DNA from: Advenella faeciporci
GTDB lineage: Bacteria; Pseudomonadota; Gammaproteobacteria; Burkholderiales; Burkholderiaceae_B
Length of the DNA stretch: 64,000 bases
Assembly (NCBI RefSeq): GCF_014652395.1
Contig: NZ_BMYS01000019.1
Location: 1 to 64,000 of the forward strand
Direction: 5' to 3'
In this document: one piece after another, positions 1 through 9,816 of the stretch
How positions within the stretch are numbered: the stretch's first letter is position 1
How the letters are laid out: every line of letters begins with the position of its first letter
The notes under the pieces: generated by a model
The model's database searches: none
Told to the model about the DNA's origin: nothing
The model's input: the letters and a program-made list of their open reading frames with translations, nothing else
Made by a program: the position numbers and the translations under genes

Positions 1-51
1 CGCGCCGATGATAGTGGATGGACATCCGTGAAAGTAGGTCATCGTCAGGCT
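1..51 (+). rRNA. rrf: 5S ribosomal RNA, 3' end (partial)
   Basis: The first 51 bases match the 3' half of a betaproteobacterial 5S rRNA as I know it from Bordetella: the GCCGATGATAGTG block, then GTGAAAGTAGGT, then a closing ATCGTCAGGC that would pair with the molecule's 5' end. The 5' part lies outside the window. A strong terminator follows ten bases later, as expected at the end of an rRNA operon. Recognition is from memory of the family, not a database search. Confidence 0.88.
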
Positions 52-60
52 CTTTATTAC

Positions 61-96
61 AAAAAACCCCTTCAGAATTCCTGAAGGGGTTTTTTA
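61..96. terminator. Bidirectional intrinsic terminator
   Basis: Perfect hairpin: AAAAAACCCCTTCAG, a five-base loop, then CTGAAGGGGTTTTTT. The A-run on one side and T-run on the other make it work both ways. It should end the rRNA operon on the plus strand and the thiol dioxygenase-rhodanese operon arriving on the minus strand. Confidence 0.93.
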
Positions 97-204
97 TTGC
101 CCAATCAATGCGTGGATGACTTTGCGGTGCCAGACCAGGCGTCCTCACGCAGGTGCATCGGAGTGAATTTCCCTCACCTCACCGTCATCAACACCACACC
201 TTCT

Positions 205-1800
205 TCAGGCGGGTACATTAAAACGGAAGGTCTTTCTTTCTTCTTCATCAATTTGCGATACAAGATTGGTTTCCCATTCCAGATATTTTCTGGCGGCCTC
301 TTTGTTGCCGTGATGTCTGTCATGCACGAAAAACAGAAAATCAATACATTCCGCATCGGGTGGGTTGATGCTTTGTCTTTCCAGGGGCAAACCTGCAGCT
401 TCAAAAAATGAAGGGTCAAATATTGCCTGCTGAATATTCTGATACCCTGCATTGGCCATATCTGTGGCCAATAATGCCGTTGTATCATTGCCGGTGCCCA
501 GTAACAGTACAGGCGTTTGTTTATCAGGCGAAACATGCTTTAACAAGGTGGGACGAATGACCCACTGCGCTTGCTTTAAATGAACAGAACGGAACTGCAT
601 ACTGGATCTGGTGTCCAGGATACTTGTCTGAGGATACTGTTTGATGAAGTTAACAGTTTCCTGGGGAGAAAGTGTTTGGGGATGTACCAAGGCAAGGCCT
701 TGATCCATTTGTACCACTAATGTTGCCAGTTTATCGGTGTCTGCCAGTAGATAGACCTCCCAGCCCAGCTGTTTGAGCCAGCTGGCCATTACAGGGGCCC
801 GAACCTGGTCGAAATCTGCTAAAACGATGCGGGCTTTTCTAACACCAATATACTCGTCGGTTGCCTGAATCAATTGCCCTCCTGGGGCATGCCGTATAAC
901 GGATGATAGCCGGCTTTCCTCGTATTCCTGGGCGGTACGCACATCAAACAGGTATGTGGTGCGATTTGTTTCTTCTTGCCAGATTTTTAGCTGCTGGCAT
1001 GAAATTGTCTGTAGCTCGAATTGTTTGATTAGGCGATTTGCGCTTTGTCTGGCTTCAGCGAGCAAATCCGGATTGATTTTTTCCGGATAAAATCGGTTTG
1101 ACTGGTGTTCCAGTTCATAGCCCGACAGATACCAACCCTGGGTGCCGTTTTCAAGTGCATAAACGGGGTTGGGAATGCCAAGATTGATCAGGGTTTGGGC
1201 ACCAATAATGCTGCGAGTGCGACCCGCGCAATTGATGACGATTGTCGTTGATGGATCAGGCGCAAGTTGACGTGCGCGCAGGGCAAGTTCCCCGTTGGGG
1301 CAGCAGATGGATCCCGGGATGTTCATCTTCTGGTATTCCTGTATGGGGCGGCCGTCCAGGATAACCAGCTTGGCGCGTGCGGATTGTATCTGTTCATACA
1401 ATTGCCTGGCACTAATATGTGGCGTTTTATAGATGTGTTCTGCCAGTTCACCAAATGTTTTACTGGGTAAATTGACCCCGGCAAAGGTGGCGTATCCAGC
1501 TGCTTGCCAGGCCTGGATACCTCCTTGCAGGATATGAATATGGGTATAGCCCAGTCGTTGCAAGGCCTGGGCAGCTGCCCTTACGACTGCTTCATCGCTA
1601 TGGTCTGCATAAATAACAATACGCGTGTTTTTACGGGGTACAAGTATCCTGATGCGAAGTTCGAGCACGCTATAGGGTAAAGAAACGGCAAAGAAAAGGT
1701 GATTCTCTCCATATTGGCCGTGTTCACGGATATCCAGTACGGCTATTTCATATTCATCATGAATCCAGCTTTTCAGCAATTTGGCATCAATTGTTTTCAT
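205..1800 (-). CDS. Multidomain rhodanese-like sulfurtransferase
   Basis: A 531-residue protein built from about four rhodanese-like folds (about residues 1-105, 125-235, 265-365 and 375-480). Only the second keeps a catalytic loop: Cys191 in NCAGRTRS. The matching loops of the others read IYADHSDE, VLADFDQV and LLGTGNDT and have no cysteine, so they are probably structural. Rhodaneses move sulfane sulfur between thiosulfate or persulfides and acceptors such as cyanide, sulfite or thiols. No export signal is visible, so it is probably cytoplasmic. It lies 44 bases downstream of a thiol dioxygenase gene in one operon, which suggests handling of sulfur or sulfite released from thiol compounds. 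The substrate cannot be read from sequence. No good ribosome site precedes the ATG, so it may depend on translation of the upstream gene. Confidence 0.87.
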   Translation of the reverse strand: MKTIDAKLLKSWIHDEYEIAVLDIREHGQYGENHLFFAVSLPYSVLELRIRILVPRKNTRIVIYADHSDEAVVRAAAQALQRLGYTHIHILQGGIQAWQAAGYATFAGVNLPSKTFGELAEHIYKTPHISARQLYEQIQSARAKLVILDGRPIQEYQKMNIPGSICCPNGELALRARQLAPDPSTTIVINCAGRTRSIIGAQTLINLGIPNPVYALENGTQGWYLSGYELEHQSNRFYPEKINPDLLAEARQSANRLIKQFELQTISCQQLKIWQEETNRTTYLFDVRTAQEYEESRLSSVIRHAPGGQLIQATDEYIGVRKARIVLADFDQVRAPVMASWLKQLGWEVYLLADTDKLATLVVQMDQGLALVHPQTLSPQETVNFIKQYPQTSILDTRSSMQFRSVHLKQAQWVIRPTLLKHVSPDKQTPVLLLGTGNDTTALLATDMANAGYQNIQQAIFDPSFFEAAGLPLERQSINPPDAECIDFLFFVHDRHHGNKEAARKYLEWETNLVSQIDEEERKTFRFNVPA

Positions 1801-1844
1801 TGTTCATATAAAGATGGGCCTGGAAACGAAAGATCTTGTTGGTT

Positions 1845-2432
1845 TCAGTTGCCCTGACGGGTTTTGACACCGATATCCATGGTTTTGCAGGTATTGTTTT
1901 CCATGTCAAAGGCCAGTCTTTCGGTGAGTGTTTCCAGTGCCTTGCCATACATATGCAGGTGACGGATCTGGCTGTCTTCAATTCGAACGGCGTGAATGTC
2001 ATCAGGCATTAAGGCGATACCTTCACCGGGACCTATGCTTTTGATGGCAGTTTGAATGAGATTTGCTTTTCCACTAATGCTGCCATCATCGGTGCGGTCG
2101 TACAGATAGTTGCTTTCGGTGCCCTCTACAGCGGCGATACAGGCCCATGTTGTATGGTTATGCGGCACGATTTTTTTGCCAGGCTTCATTACATTAAGAT
2201 ATAAGGCAAAGCTGTTGTCAGGTTCTGAATGAATTAAATAGCGGGCTTGTAATTCCTCGCCCTCCGGAGCAGGATAGTCTGCTTCTGACCACCAGCTTTT
2301 ATTGGCTGCCAGTTTGATCAGGCCTTCACGCACGGATTCCAGACCTTTGCGATTTGGCTCTGGTGTTGTGTGCTGTTTGGCAAGTGTTATAAAAGCATTG
2401 ATGGCGTTTTGCTTGCCGTTGTTGGTGCTCAT
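1845..2432 (-). CDS. Cysteine dioxygenase-like thiol dioxygenase (cupin)
   Basis: A 195-residue single-domain cupin of the cysteine dioxygenase type. Iron ligands are visible as H91-x-H93 in PHNHTTW and a later histidine, probably H147 in DDIHAVR. Arg64 is a candidate for binding the substrate carboxylate. The family adds O2 to a thiol to give a sulfinic acid; known substrates are cysteine, 3-mercaptopropionate and mercaptosuccinate, and sequence alone does not choose between them. A cysteine (C98) sits five residues after H93, near where eukaryotic enzymes have the Cys of their Cys-Tyr crosslink. The start has a good AGGAGA site. It is the first gene of an operon with a rhodanese and is divergent from a LysR regulator. 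Confidence 0.85.
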   Translation of the reverse strand: MSTNNGKQNAINAFITLAKQHTTPEPNRKGLESVREGLIKLAANKSWWSEADYPAPEGEELQARYLIHSEPDNSFALYLNVMKPGKKIVPHNHTTWACIAAVEGTESNYLYDRTDDGSISGKANLIQTAIKSIGPGEGIALMPDDIHAVRIEDSQIRHLHMYGKALETLTERLAFDMENNTCKTMDIGVKTRQGN

Positions 2433-2487
2433 GAGCGGTTCTCCTGTGATTTTTATGAAGTATAGTAATTTCCCTGCACATTGACTA

Positions 2488-2506
2488 ATTAAAATTCTTG
2501 GTTAAT
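2488..2506. promoter_or_regulatory. Candidate LysR operator
   Basis: Interrupted palindrome ATTAA, nine bases, TTAAT, in the 143-base gap between the divergent dioxygenase and LysR genes. Its size and symmetry suit a T-N11-A LysR box. This is inferred from shape and position only. Confidence 0.45.
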
Positions 2507-2575
2507 ATATTAGCAATCCTAATGGATTGGTCCTGTATTTTCTTTTATTAATGATTTTTTATATTGCCATTCCCT

Positions 2576-3433
2576 ATGAATAACCTGGATCTGGGTTTAT
2601 TACGCACGCTGGTTACTGTCGAAAAAACTAATACATTTTCCGGTGCTGCAACGATATTGTTCAAAACACAATCGGCAGTCAGTCAGCAAATGCAAAGACT
2701 GGAATCCCAGATAGGGTATCCGTTATTTGAAAAACGGGGCAGGCACAGGGAGCTGACGGTTCAAGGCAAACAGCTGGCCATGTATGCCCGGCGTTTACTG
2801 GCGATCAATGATGAAGTCTTACGCACGCTTGGTCAGCAGCAAGTGGAAGGGCATATTCGTTTTGGCGCGACCTTTGATGTAGCAGATACCATTTTGCCAA
2901 TCGTGCTTACCCATATAGCGCGTCATGCGCCTAAAGTGAAACTGGATATCCAGGTTGAACGCAGTCCTGCCTTGATGGACCTGTTGGCATCCGGAGAGAT
3001 AGATATGACCATTTCCACACGCGAGGCGCCAGGATTGAATGGTTTTGTGGTGCGTACTTCTCCGACGGTGTGGATATGCGCGGCGGATTTTCCTTTTAGC
3101 CGGGGTACCATCTTACCCTTGATTCTGGCCGATGAACCAAGCATTTTCCGCCAACTTGCCTTGACCGCACTTGCGCAGAGCCAGACGCAATGGCGGATTA
3201 ATTATCTGGCTCCGTCTTTGGCAGGGATCAAGGCGGCTGTTCGGGCGGGGCTGGGTGTAACGGCTCGCAGTGTCGAGTTCCTTGGGCCTGATATGAGGGT
3301 TTTGGCCGAGTCGGAAGGCCTGCCGGCATTACCCTTGATGACTTACCGTTTGCTGACTCGCAAAGACACGATCAACCCATTGGTTTTGCATATTTTTGAA
3401 ATGTTACGGGCACAGTTTGAAAATACAGTCTGA
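2576..3433 (+). CDS. LysR-family transcriptional regulator
   Basis: A 285-residue LysR protein. The N-terminal winged helix-turn-helix (about residues 1-62) shows the typical SAVSQQMQRLE recognition helix, followed by a periplasmic-binding-like effector domain (about 88-285). I chose the ATG at 2576 giving MNNLDLGLL because LysR proteins usually begin this way; a TTG twelve bases upstream is also in frame. It is divergent from the thiol dioxygenase-rhodanese operon, so it most likely controls that operon in response to a thiol or its breakdown product. The effector is unknown. Confidence 0.9.
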   Translation: MNNLDLGLLRTLVTVEKTNTFSGAATILFKTQSAVSQQMQRLESQIGYPLFEKRGRHRELTVQGKQLAMYARRLLAINDEVLRTLGQQQVEGHIRFGATFDVADTILPIVLTHIARHAPKVKLDIQVERSPALMDLLASGEIDMTISTREAPGLNGFVVRTSPTVWICAADFPFSRGTILPLILADEPSIFRQLALTALAQSQTQWRINYLAPSLAGIKAAVRAGLGVTARSVEFLGPDMRVLAESEGLPALPLMTYRLLTRKDTINPLVLHIFEMLRAQFENTV

Positions 3434-3504
3434 TCCCGGTCGTGCTATGGCAGATCCGGATAAAGCAAAACGCTGCCGTTAAGCGGGCTCTATGCAGGGT
3501 AACC

Positions 3505-4629
3505 TCAGGACATTTGGCTGAGCATTTTCCGGAATTGGTTGAGTGAAAACAGGAACAGGACCAGGCCAATCGTAAACAGGGACAGGAACTGTGGCCATAC
3601 CACGTTAAAGTCTGCCCCTCGATAAAGGATGGCCTGACCCAGTGATACAAAGTGCGTGGTAGGCGCCAGCAGCATGATGTCCTGGACAAACTGGGGCATG
3701 CTTTCCCGGGGGGTGCTGCCACCCGAGAGCATTTGCAACGGCAAAAGCACAAGCACCATTAATAGCCCGAACTGTGGCATGTTACGCGACAGTGTGGCCA
3801 TGAATATGCCCATTGATGTGGTGGCAAACAGGTGCAGGGCGGCACCCGCAAGAAACAGCAGGATTGAGCCTTCAATGGGGACGCTGAGCCAGTCTTGCAC
3901 AACGATCTGAAGTGAAAACGCGGATGAAACCAGTACAACCAGGCCCATTGACCAGATTTTGGATAGCATGATTTCGGCTGGCGTTACAGGCATGACCAGG
4001 AGGTGTTCGATCGTGCCGTGCTCCCGTTCACGGATAAGTGCTGCGCCGGTCAGGATGATGGAAAGCATGGTGATGCTGTTAATGATTTCCATTAAAGAAC
4101 CAAACCAGGAGCGCTCAAGCGTTGGATTGAACCGCATCCGCATGACCAAGTCGACCATAGGGGTCTCGCTGGCTTTATAGCCTTGGACAAACTCCGCCAC
4201 TTCGCTATTGACAATTTGCTGGATATATCCGCTGCCGGTAAAGGCCTGTGACATCCGCGTGGCGTCTACATTCAGCTGGATTTCCGGTTGTTTACCGGCC
4301 AGCACGTCTTTCTGGAAATCAGGGGGGATATTAAGAGCGAAGGTAAACCGGCCCTCATCCATTCCAGAGTCCATTTCGTTGATGGAAATCATTTCCGGGT
4401 GTGTAAAGCGCGGCGGGAAAAATGCACTGGCTATGCGGCCAGATAACGGTGAACGATCCTCATCCACGATGGCAATAGGTGCGCCATGCAAGGTTTCCGG
4501 CATGGCCGTGGCAGCGGTATAAACTGAAACGGTAAAGGTGTAGATAATCAGGAACAGCATGATCGGGTCCCTGATGAGACTCCAGAATTCCTTGATACCC
4601 AGCCGGTAAATATTTTTAAAATTGGCCAT
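3505..4629 (-). CDS. ABC-2 type transporter permease (YhhJ-like)
   Basis: A 374-residue inner-membrane permease with ABC-2 topology: one membrane helix near residues 20-45, a large extracytoplasmic loop (about 46-175), then five or so helices from about 178 to 365. It begins two bases after the stop of the fused ATPase-permease gene and is the last gene of a three-gene set (HlyD-like adaptor, fused ATPase-permease, permease). That order is the E. coli yhiI-rbbA-yhhJ arrangement. The two permeases probably pair to form the channel. The exported substrate is unknown; this family is often annotated for drugs or other hydrophobic compounds. Confidence 0.9.
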   Translation of the reverse strand: MANFKNIYRLGIKEFWSLIRDPIMLFLIIYTFTVSVYTAATAMPETLHGAPIAIVDEDRSPLSGRIASAFFPPRFTHPEMISINEMDSGMDEGRFTFALNIPPDFQKDVLAGKQPEIQLNVDATRMSQAFTGSGYIQQIVNSEVAEFVQGYKASETPMVDLVMRMRFNPTLERSWFGSLMEIINSITMLSIILTGAALIREREHGTIEHLLVMPVTPAEIMLSKIWSMGLVVLVSSAFSLQIVVQDWLSVPIEGSILLFLAGAALHLFATTSMGIFMATLSRNMPQFGLLMVLVLLPLQMLSGGSTPRESMPQFVQDIMLLAPTTHFVSLGQAILYRGADFNVVWPQFLSLFTIGLVLFLFSLNQFRKMLSQMS

Positions 4630-4631
4630 GC

Positions 4632-7382
4632 TCAGGTGTCCTGTTTCTTCAGCAAGATAATGGACAGCAGCAAAATCACAATGGCACCGGCCAGCATGGG
4701 CCAGTAATAAGCGATCAGATCCTGAAAACCGAGTGCCTTGTTGAAGATGCCCCGGCTGATCATGAGAAAATAGGTAGTTGGAAAAATATTGCCAATGAAT
4801 GCCGCAAACCCTTCCAGGGCAGAAACCGGATTCAGGAGGCCTGAAAACTGGATGGCAGGCAATAAGGTACCTACCATGGTGAAGAACATGGCGGCAATTT
4901 GGCTTTTCGTGAAGGTGGAAGCGAACAGACCCACGCCGGTAGCAAACAGGACATACAGGAAAGCCGCCAGAAAAAGGGCCAGGAAATTACCCTTGACGGG
5001 GACATCGAAAACGGTGACGGCCAGAAAAGCCATGAGCAGGAAGTTCATCATGCCCAGAATAATGTAAGGGACCTGTTTGCCCAGCAGGAATTCGCTGCGG
5101 GTCACTGGCGTTACGTAAAGGTTGATAATTGAGCCAAGTTCTTTTTCGCGCACCACCGACAGGGCGGAAAGCATGGCCGGAATCATGAGCAGCAACAGGG
5201 GAATAACGGCCGGAACCATGGCAGGCAGGCTTTTTACATCGGGGTTATAACGGAAACGGGTTTGGATTGAGGCCAGTACCGTACTGGCTGGGTCAATGCC
5301 CAGTCGCTCGGTGGCCATGGTGGCCAACCAGCCCTGATGCATGCCAAGCACATAACCTTGAACGGTTTCCGCCCGCTGCGGGTTGGCGCCATCAATCCAT
5401 GCGCCAATCTGTACGTTTTTTCCCTGCTTGAGATCACGGGCGAAGCCAGGTGGAATTTCCAGTGCCAGTACCACTTCGTTACTGCGCATGCGCCGGTCAA
5501 GATCGGCATAGTCCTTGATGGGCGGCTTTTCAATGAAGTAACGCGAACCCGCCAGGTTCAGCGTATAGTTCTGGCTAAGGGTGGTTTGGTCACGATCCAG
5601 GACGGCAAAGGTCAGATCTTCGACATCCATGCTGATGCCGTAACCCATAATGAACATGAGAATGGCGGTGCCCAGCAGGGCAAGGGTACGGCGTACGGGA
5701 TCACGTTGCAGCTGAAGGGTTTCCAGCAGGGTATAACTGAAGGCCCTTGAAAAACTGAAGCCGTTTGCCCTGGCTGGTTCCGGGCTGGGGGTCTGGGCGG
5801 ATGTTTCGGGTTCGGAAGGAGGGTTAGGGGACTGGTTTTGGCCTGCATCGACTTCGCGAACCGCATCTTCCAGGTAGGCAATGAACGCGCCTTCCAGCGT
5901 TTGGGTGCCGCGTTGGCGTACCAGCTCTGCCGGTGTTCCGCTCACCAGTACCTTGCCCGCATGCATAAAAGAGATCCGGTCGCATCGTTCGGCCTCATTC
6001 ATGAAGTGGGTGGAAATAAAAATGGTGACACCGTCCTTGCGGGCCAGGTCTATCATGAGTTGCCAGAAAAGATCCCTGGCAACGGGATCCACGCCCGAGG
6101 TCGGTTCATCAAGAATCAGCAATTCGGGTCCGTGAACCACGGCAACGGCCAGGGACAGGCGCTGGCGCACTCCCATGGGCAGGTGGTCAGGCAGTGCGTC
6201 AATGGCATCACCCAGGCCAAAACGCTGGATCATTGCCTGGACGCGAGTCTGGATTTGCGCTTCGGGGACTTTGAACAGGCGGGCATGCAACACCAGGTTT
6301 TGCTTTACCGTGAGTTCCGAGTACAGGGAAAAGGCCTGTGACATATAGCCAACCCGACGTCGGGTGTCGATATCCTTGGGGTTGACCTCTTGTCCAAACA
6401 GCCATGCTTTTCCTTCAGAAGCCTCGAGCAAACCGGTCAGCATTTTCATGGTGGTTGATTTGCCGCAGCCGTTGGAGCCCAGGAAGCCAAAAATTTCACC
6501 TTGCCGGATGCGGAAGTTGACATGATCAACCGCTACAAAATCACCAAAGCGCATGGTTAAATCTTGCGCTTCAATGGCAATATTCGCGTTTTCATTATTG
6601 AACGGCGGGATGACGATGGCATGATGATCGGCCCGTTTTTCTTCGGGAAGCAGTCTGATGAAAGCCTGCTCAAGAGAACCGGAGCCGGTTTTTTCATGCA
6701 ATTCGTGGGGTGTGCCGGTGGCCAGTACCTTGCCATCGTCCATGGCAATCAGCCAGTCGAAGCGGTCGGCTTCTTCCATATAGGCGGTGGCAACAATCAC
6801 ACTCATTTGCGGCCGGCTTTGCCGGATGCGATTGATCAGGTCCCAGAATTGTTTGCGGGCAAGCGGGTCAACACCAGTGGTAGGTTCGTCAAGAATCAAT
6901 AAATTGGGATCGTGAATGAGCGCACAGCACAAACCCAGTTTTTGTTTCATGCCTCCGGAGAGTTTGCCGGCTGGACGGGATAAAAACGGATACAGGCCGG
7001 TGCTGCGGGTGAGGTCATCAATCCGCCTGCGCCGCTCTTGCTCATTGTGACCAAACAGGCGGGCGAAAAACTGCAGGTTTTCTTCAATGGAAAGGGTGGG
7101 ATAGAGGTTTTTGCCCAAGCCTTGCGGCATATAGGCAATATGGGGGCAGACTTGGGTGCGGTGTGCCGCATCGGCCATGCTGCCCTTTAACACTTCAATA
7201 CGGCCTGACTGAATGGCACGGGCACCGGCAATCAGGGATAAAAGACTGGATTTGCCAACACCATCGGGGCCAATCAGTCCTACCATGATACCTGCGGGGA
7301 TATCCAGGCAGATATTGTCCAGGGCCAGCTTTTTGCCATAGCGTAGGCTGACCGCTTGAAGGCTGGCGACCGGTGCGTTCAT
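4632..7382 (-). CDS. Fused double-ATPase/permease ABC transporter (RbbA-like)
   Basis: A 916-residue fusion. First ATPase: Walker [10 protein letters not shown] (38-46), signature LSGGMKQ (141-147), Walker B LLILDEP (161-167). Second ATPase: Walker [10 protein letters not shown] (302-310), Walker B near 421-427, with the signature loop changed to LPMGVRQ (401-407). A Pro-rich linker (about 515-545) leads to an ABC-2 permease half (about 555-916) with a large extracytoplasmic loop. One chain therefore supplies both ATPases and one permease, and the neighbouring 374-residue permease supplies the other half. The altered second signature suggests one weak or inactive ATP site, which is common in such tandem pumps. 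The adaptor gene ends seven bases upstream. Confidence 0.92.
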   Translation of the reverse strand: MNAPVASLQAVSLRYGKKLALDNICLDIPAGIMVGLIGPDGVGKSSLLSLIAGARAIQSGRIEVLKGSMADAAHRTQVCPHIAYMPQGLGKNLYPTLSIEENLQFFARLFGHNEQERRRRIDDLTRSTGLYPFLSRPAGKLSGGMKQKLGLCCALIHDPNLLILDEPTTGVDPLARKQFWDLINRIRQSRPQMSVIVATAYMEEADRFDWLIAMDDGKVLATGTPHELHEKTGSGSLEQAFIRLLPEEKRADHHAIVIPPFNNENANIAIEAQDLTMRFGDFVAVDHVNFRIRQGEIFGFLGSNGCGKSTTMKMLTGLLEASEGKAWLFGQEVNPKDIDTRRRVGYMSQAFSLYSELTVKQNLVLHARLFKVPEAQIQTRVQAMIQRFGLGDAIDALPDHLPMGVRQRLSLAVAVVHGPELLILDEPTSGVDPVARDLFWQLMIDLARKDGVTIFISTHFMNEAERCDRISFMHAGKVLVSGTPAELVRQRGTQTLEGAFIAYLEDAVREVDAGQNQSPNPPSEPETSAQTPSPEPARANGFSFSRAFSYTLLETLQLQRDPVRRTLALLGTAILMFIMGYGISMDVEDLTFAVLDRDQTTLSQNYTLNLAGSRYFIEKPPIKDYADLDRRMRSNEVVLALEIPPGFARDLKQGKNVQIGAWIDGANPQRAETVQGYVLGMHQGWLATMATERLGIDPASTVLASIQTRFRYNPDVKSLPAMVPAVIPLLLLMIPAMLSALSVVREKELGSIINLYVTPVTRSEFLLGKQVPYIILGMMNFLLMAFLAVTVFDVPVKGNFLALFLAAFLYVLFATGVGLFASTFTKSQIAAMFFTMVGTLLPAIQFSGLLNPVSALEGFAAFIGNIFPTTYFLMISRGIFNKALGFQDLIAYYWPMLAGAIVILLLSIILLKKQDT

Positions 7383-7389
7383 GACTGGT

Positions 7390-8463
7390 TTACTCCGGCA
7401 GCTTGATGGTTAAGTGCTCGGGCCATGTCTTGTTTGGGTCAAGCTTGATCCAGGCCATACCCGGCAGTCCGGTCTTGACCTGTTCAAGATGCTTTTGCAG
7501 CAGCTCGGGTGAAATACGAGCCTTGACACGGAACATGAGTTTTTGGCGCTCACTGGCGGTTTCAACGGTTTTGGGCGTGAATTGGGCTGTACTGGCAACA
7601 AAAGAAACCTTGGCAGGTATGACATATTCGGGTGCCGCATCCAGGACAATATGAACATCGCTATCCAGGGCAATGCGGCCAGCCACGGTTTCAGGCAGGA
7701 AGAAGGTCATGTAAACATCGTTAAGGTCGATGACATTGAGGACTTTGCCACCGCCACCAACCACCTCGCCCGGCTGGGCAATGCGAAATTGAACGCGTCC
7801 GTCGCGCGGGGATTTCAGGATGCTGTCATCAATATCGGCCTGAACGCGCTTGATGGCCGCCTCTGCTGCAATAACGGCTGATTCGGCCCCACTTACCTGT
7901 GCTTTGGCTGCCTTGATGGCGGCCTGTGCAGCATTGACCTGGGCTTTTGCCGCATTCAGTCCTGCTTCGGTGCTTCGTGCGGCAGCGCGGTCATCGTCAA
8001 GGGTTTGTTTGGGGGTGGCACCACGTGCAGCCAGGGTTTCGGTTCTGCCCAGGCGTTGTTTGGCCAGGGTAAACTCGCTGTCCCTTTGTGCCATGACCGC
8101 CTGGCTGGCAATCAATTCGCTTTCGCGGGCATTGACCTGGACCTTGGCGATATTGACATTATTCAGTGCCTGCTGGTGTTCTGCCCGTGTCTGTTCAAGC
8201 TGGGCCTTCAGGACATCAATTTGCATATGGGCAAGGGGTTGGCCTGCCTTGATAAAGTCACCTTCATTGACGAGGATTTCCTGGATCCGTCCGGCAAGCT
8301 TGCTGGAAATATCCAGTTCGGTGGCTTCTATGCGGCCATTACTGCTGATAAAACCCTCAAGCTGGTTGTTGGACTCGGCCTGTTTCCAGTAATACACGCC
8401 AATAGCAATGGCTGCCAGGATAATGATGACGAGGAGAAACGGTTTTTTGTTTGATGCGCTCAT
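7390..8463 (-). CDS. HlyD-family membrane fusion protein (YhiI-like)
   Basis: A 357-residue periplasmic adaptor. One N-terminal membrane helix (about 9-26) anchors it. A biotinyl-lipoyl half follows (about 45-85, with [11 protein letters not shown]), then a long Ala-rich coiled-coil hairpin (about 85-210) whose second half repeats AAKAQV-type heptads, then the second lipoyl half and beta-barrel (about 215-340). It links an inner-membrane ABC exporter to an outer-membrane channel, which is not encoded in the window and may be a shared TolC. It is the first gene of the exporter set. Confidence 0.9.
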   Translation of the reverse strand: MSASNKKPFLLVIIILAAIAIGVYYWKQAESNNQLEGFISSNGRIEATELDISSKLAGRIQEILVNEGDFIKAGQPLAHMQIDVLKAQLEQTRAEHQQALNNVNIAKVQVNARESELIASQAVMAQRDSEFTLAKQRLGRTETLAARGATPKQTLDDDRAAARSTEAGLNAAKAQVNAAQAAIKAAKAQVSGAESAVIAAEAAIKRVQADIDDSILKSPRDGRVQFRIAQPGEVVGGGGKVLNVIDLNDVYMTFFLPETVAGRIALDSDVHIVLDAAPEYVIPAKVSFVASTAQFTPKTVETASERQKLMFRVKARISPELLQKHLEQVKTGLPGMAWIKLDPNKTWPEHLTIKLPE

Positions 8464-8488
8464 TGAGGAACTCTGATAGCAGGAAAAT

Positions 8489-8521
8489 CCGGGTTGCCAT
8501 CATAAAACCAGACAAGCCCGG
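8489..8521 (-). terminator. Weak hairpin between the small membrane protein and the exporter operon
   Basis: On the minus strand CCGGGCTTG pairs with CAACCCGG (one bulged base) around a 16-base loop, followed by ATTTTCC. It may be a weak terminator or attenuator separating the 56-residue protein gene from the exporter genes. The long loop and short T-run keep confidence low. Confidence 0.3.
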
Positions 8522-8553
8522 AAATATGATGACAGGCGATGTATGCGCTTTGC

Positions 8554-8724
8554 TTAGTAGCCGAAAACTTCGATGGCTTTCTGGATAATAACGAAGATCA
8601 TGATGATCAGGCCCAGGCCCATGACGACAATGCCGGGGTTATGGTCTTTCAGTCCGATACCGATAAAAACAATAATAATGCCGAGGACAAAAATAAGGTG
8701 TAAAGGTACATCACTGAAAATCAT
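8554..8724 (-). CDS. Small two-helix membrane protein, unknown function
   Basis: A 56-residue reading frame starting MIFSDVPLHL and ending VIIQKAIEVFGY. It has two hydrophobic stretches (about 7-24 and 31-48) split by a short polar turn, LKDHNPG, which gives a membrane hairpin. An AGGA ribosome site lies six bases before the ATG, and codon use looks like that of neighbouring genes. It sits 90 bases upstream of the HlyD-like gene on the same strand, so it may lead the exporter operon or have its own promoter. I do not recognise the family. Confidence 0.65.
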   Translation of the reverse strand: MIFSDVPLHLIFVLGIIIVFIGIGLKDHNPGIVVMGLGLIIMIFVIIQKAIEVFGY

Positions 8725-8972
8725 GGTGAATCCTATTTTGAATGACCGTCATGGGGGTGTGGCCAATTGTTGAGAACTGCCTGACCCCATTATTATCTTT
8801 TAAGTATATCAAATGCCTATCTGGCAATTATTAAAAAGAAAATTTCAAGGCTAAAAAGAAACAGGAAGTAAATGCCGGTTTGCGCAGACCTGAAAACAGA
8901 GGAAAGCTGGCAAGTTAAATGGCAGCGCGACAGAGACACGCCAGACATCTGGCCAGCGTGCTTGCATGTTTT

Positions 8973-9803
8973 TTATTGGCGGGCCTGCCGGGATGTTGGC
9001 AGGGAAAGGAGGGGTGATGTGCTGCGCCAGGGGTTGATATCCAGCCCGCCCCGTCTGGTATAGCGGGCATAAACAAACAGTTTGGCGGGTTGGCAATGTT
9101 TCATGATGTCACAGAAAATCTGTTCAACACATTGCTCATGAAAACCGTCATGGTTGCGGTAGGAAATAATGTATTCCAGCAGGCTGGCATGGTTGATGGC
9201 CGGGCCTTCATAACTGATTTGCAGGCTGCCCCAGTCGGGCTGCCGGGTAACAGGGCAGTTGGATTTCAGCAGGTTGGAAACCAGGGTTTCATGGACGATG
9301 GTTTCAGGATGGCATTGCAACAGGCCGGCATCGGGTTCATATCGTTCGGGAGTTATATCCAGTTCGTCAATAAGCGTGCCGTCCAGGTTTTCTATGGTTT
9401 GCCGGGAAAAATCGGCGGGTTCGATAAGCTGGATTGAAACGGGTGCCCCGCTGGCCGCAGACAAGTCTGCCTGCAGGTGGGCCAAGAGGTTTTCACTGGC
9501 GTTCAGCCGGGTCTGGTTGAATGAATTCAGGTAAAGCTTAAAGGATTTTGATTCAATGATGTTGGGGGCTGTGGCATCAAAGCTGAAGCGGGCCATGGCC
9601 ACCTGCGGCTTGCCCTTTGGATTAAGCCAGGAAAGCTCATAGGCATTCCAGATGTCGGCCCCATACCATTGGGGATGTGGCTGCAAGGAAAGTTGAGACC
9701 GGCCAATGGCGCGGGCAATGGGAAAAAGGACGGACGGGTCGTATTGATCCGGATATTGCGTTTCTTTTCCCAAAGGGGCCTGGTTAAGTTCACGGTTGGT
9801 CAT
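8973..9803 (-). CDS. queF: NADPH-dependent 7-cyano-7-deazaguanine reductase QueF
   Basis: A 276-residue protein of the long E. coli-type QueF (282 in E. coli). It reduces preQ0 to preQ1 in queuosine synthesis. Visible are the QueF motif ESKSFKLYLNS (about 84-94), the nucleophile Cys183 in SNCPVT, and Asp190 in QPDWGS, matching the E. coli Cys190/Asp197 pair. I chose the ATG at 9803 giving MTNRELNQAP; the upstream in-frame stretch overlaps ttcA. The gene lies 13 bases after ttcA in a folB-ttcA-queF run, joining pterin-type and tRNA modification enzymes. Confidence 0.96.
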   Translation of the reverse strand: MTNRELNQAPLGKETQYPDQYDPSVLFPIARAIGRSQLSLQPHPQWYGADIWNAYELSWLNPKGKPQVAMARFSFDATAPNIIESKSFKLYLNSFNQTRLNASENLLAHLQADLSAASGAPVSIQLIEPADFSRQTIENLDGTLIDELDITPERYEPDAGLLQCHPETIVHETLVSNLLKSNCPVTRQPDWGSLQISYEGPAINHASLLEYIISYRNHDGFHEQCVEQIFCDIMKHCQPAKLFVYARYTRRGGLDINPWRSTSPLLSLPTSRQARQ

Positions 9804-9816
9804 GGCTTGCGAACAA

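Noticed and set aside
174-536. A 120-codon minus-strand frame overlapping the rhodanese gene
   Set aside because: It lies inside the rhodanese 3' end in another frame, has no family features, and the rhodanese frame shows clear domain motifs.
7850-8392. A 180-codon plus-strand frame opposite the HlyD-like gene
   Set aside because: It is antisense to the Ala-rich coiled coil; the Ala/Ser/Leu-rich translation reflects the complementary codons.
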